Shown: positions 63,515 through 63,810 of the stretch, piece by piece
How the letters are laid out: every line of letters begins with the position of its first letter
Numbering within the stretch: position 1 is the stretch's first letter
Assembly (NCBI GenBank): GCA_023249405.1
Contig: JAHFCR010000013.1
Span: forward strand, 1-63,810
Reading direction: 5' to 3'
DNA: 63,810 bases
Origin: Peptococcaceae bacterium
Lineage (GTDB): Bacteria > Bacillota > DSM-12270 > Thermacetogeniales > Thermacetogeniaceae
Notes under the pieces: model-generated
What the model saw: only the letters and a program-made list of their open reading frames with translations
Told to the model about the DNA's origin: nothing
Databases searched by the model: none
Position numbers and translations under genes: made by a program

Positions 63515-63810
63515 ATGGGAGAGTTAAACTTATCTCAAGTTTTGGAGAAAAATCGGTCATTTGTGGATGAGTTCATTGAAGAGAGCGGAACCGACATCCG
63601 CCAGTGCTATCAGTGCGCCAAGTGTTCCGGCGGCTGTCCTGGCACGTTTGCAATGGATTATCTGCCAAACCAGATTATCCGCATGCTGATGCTTGGGATG
63701 AAGGAAGAAGTCCTCAAGTCAAAGACCATCTGGGTGTGCATGGGGTGTAACACCTGTACCACCAGATGCATCCGCGATATCGACGTGGCCCACGTAATGG
63801 ATGTGCTGCG
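63515..63810 (+). CDS. HdrC-like iron-sulfur protein (3' end outside window)
   Basis: The first 98 residues of a heterodisulfide-reductase subunit C-like protein. Two 4Fe-4S motifs are present: CYQCAKCSGGCP (C-x2-C-x2-C-x3-C, about residues 32-43) and CMGCNTCTTRC (about 78-88). The second is followed by I rather than the common P. ATG 63515 follows GAGGGGG. HdrC passes electrons between HdrB or HdrA modules in anaerobic energy metabolism; the partners must lie beyond the window edge. Confidence 0.85.
   Translation, partial: MGELNLSQVLEKNRSFVDEFIEESGTDIRQCYQCAKCSGGCPGTFAMDYLPNQIIRMLMLGMKEEVLKSKTIWVCMGCNTCTTRCIRDIDVAHVMDVL

Overview
The window reads as the chromosome of an endospore-forming anaerobe of the Clostridia, most like the Peptococcaceae/Desulfotomaculum-Pelotomaculum group. 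The evidence is a large set of sporulation genes, an IspH-S1 fusion, a type 2 tryptophan synthase beta chain, many TTG/GTG starts behind strong AGGAGG sites, 2-hydroxyacyl-CoA dehydratase-type activases and a heterodisulfide-reductase-like protein at the right edge. Almost every gene is on the + strand and base composition is moderately G+C rich. Species assignment is inference.

Layout. 1-6208: end of a pyrimidine-nucleoside phosphorylase gene, then dacF-spoIIAA-spoIIAB-sigF, a dodecin, and spoVAC-spoVAD-spoVAE. 6243-9364: a split activase/DUF2229 trio. 9386-16660: trpB2, lysA, an M50 membrane protease, a TrpRS of the second type, scpA-scpB, a DUF2953 protein and a GerW/YtfJ protein. 16661-32742: an accessory block. 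It holds a decayed IS256-type transposase, a giant Rec-PAS-GAF-PAS-LuxR regulator, a soluble chemosensory set (CheA with two HPt domains, CheW, a receptor without membrane segments, a short CheR, a metallo-beta-lactamase-fold protein), a 740-base leader, then an Fe-only nitrogenase operon anfD-anfG-anfK, an AnfO-like gene and a flavin-binding PPOX gene. 32743-35976: dacB-spmA-spmB-rluB, the usual continuation of the scpAB neighbourhood.

36025-45725: corrinoid adenosyltransferase, an unknown protein, a HutP-like protein, aroH, a ferredoxin, then aroF-tyrA-aroA-cmk-plsC and ispH-S1. An attenuator-like terminator sits just before aroF. 45779-55861: fmdB-like zinc ribbon, mobA, DUF1614, spoIIP, DUF3189, a DUF512 radical-SAM-like protein, der, plsY, gpsA and spoIVA. 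56006-60581: the aspartate-pathway set hom-thrC-thrB-lysC. 60677-63810: tRNA-Pro(GGG), a glycosyltransferase with a coupled short upstream ORF, a gene-poor A+T-rich stretch, speD, and the start of an HdrC-like iron-sulfur protein.

The most interesting parts are (i) the accessory block, in which a cytoplasmic chemosensory complex without CheY or CheB lies beside a receiver-sensor-HTH protein and an Fe-only nitrogenase that has no anfH next to it, and (ii) a dispersed family of 163-176 base multi-hairpin repeats. Three full copies and one solo end are present. They sit at gene 3' ends, their stems differ by compensatory changes, and their common end flanks the anfO-PPOX pair as a direct repeat.
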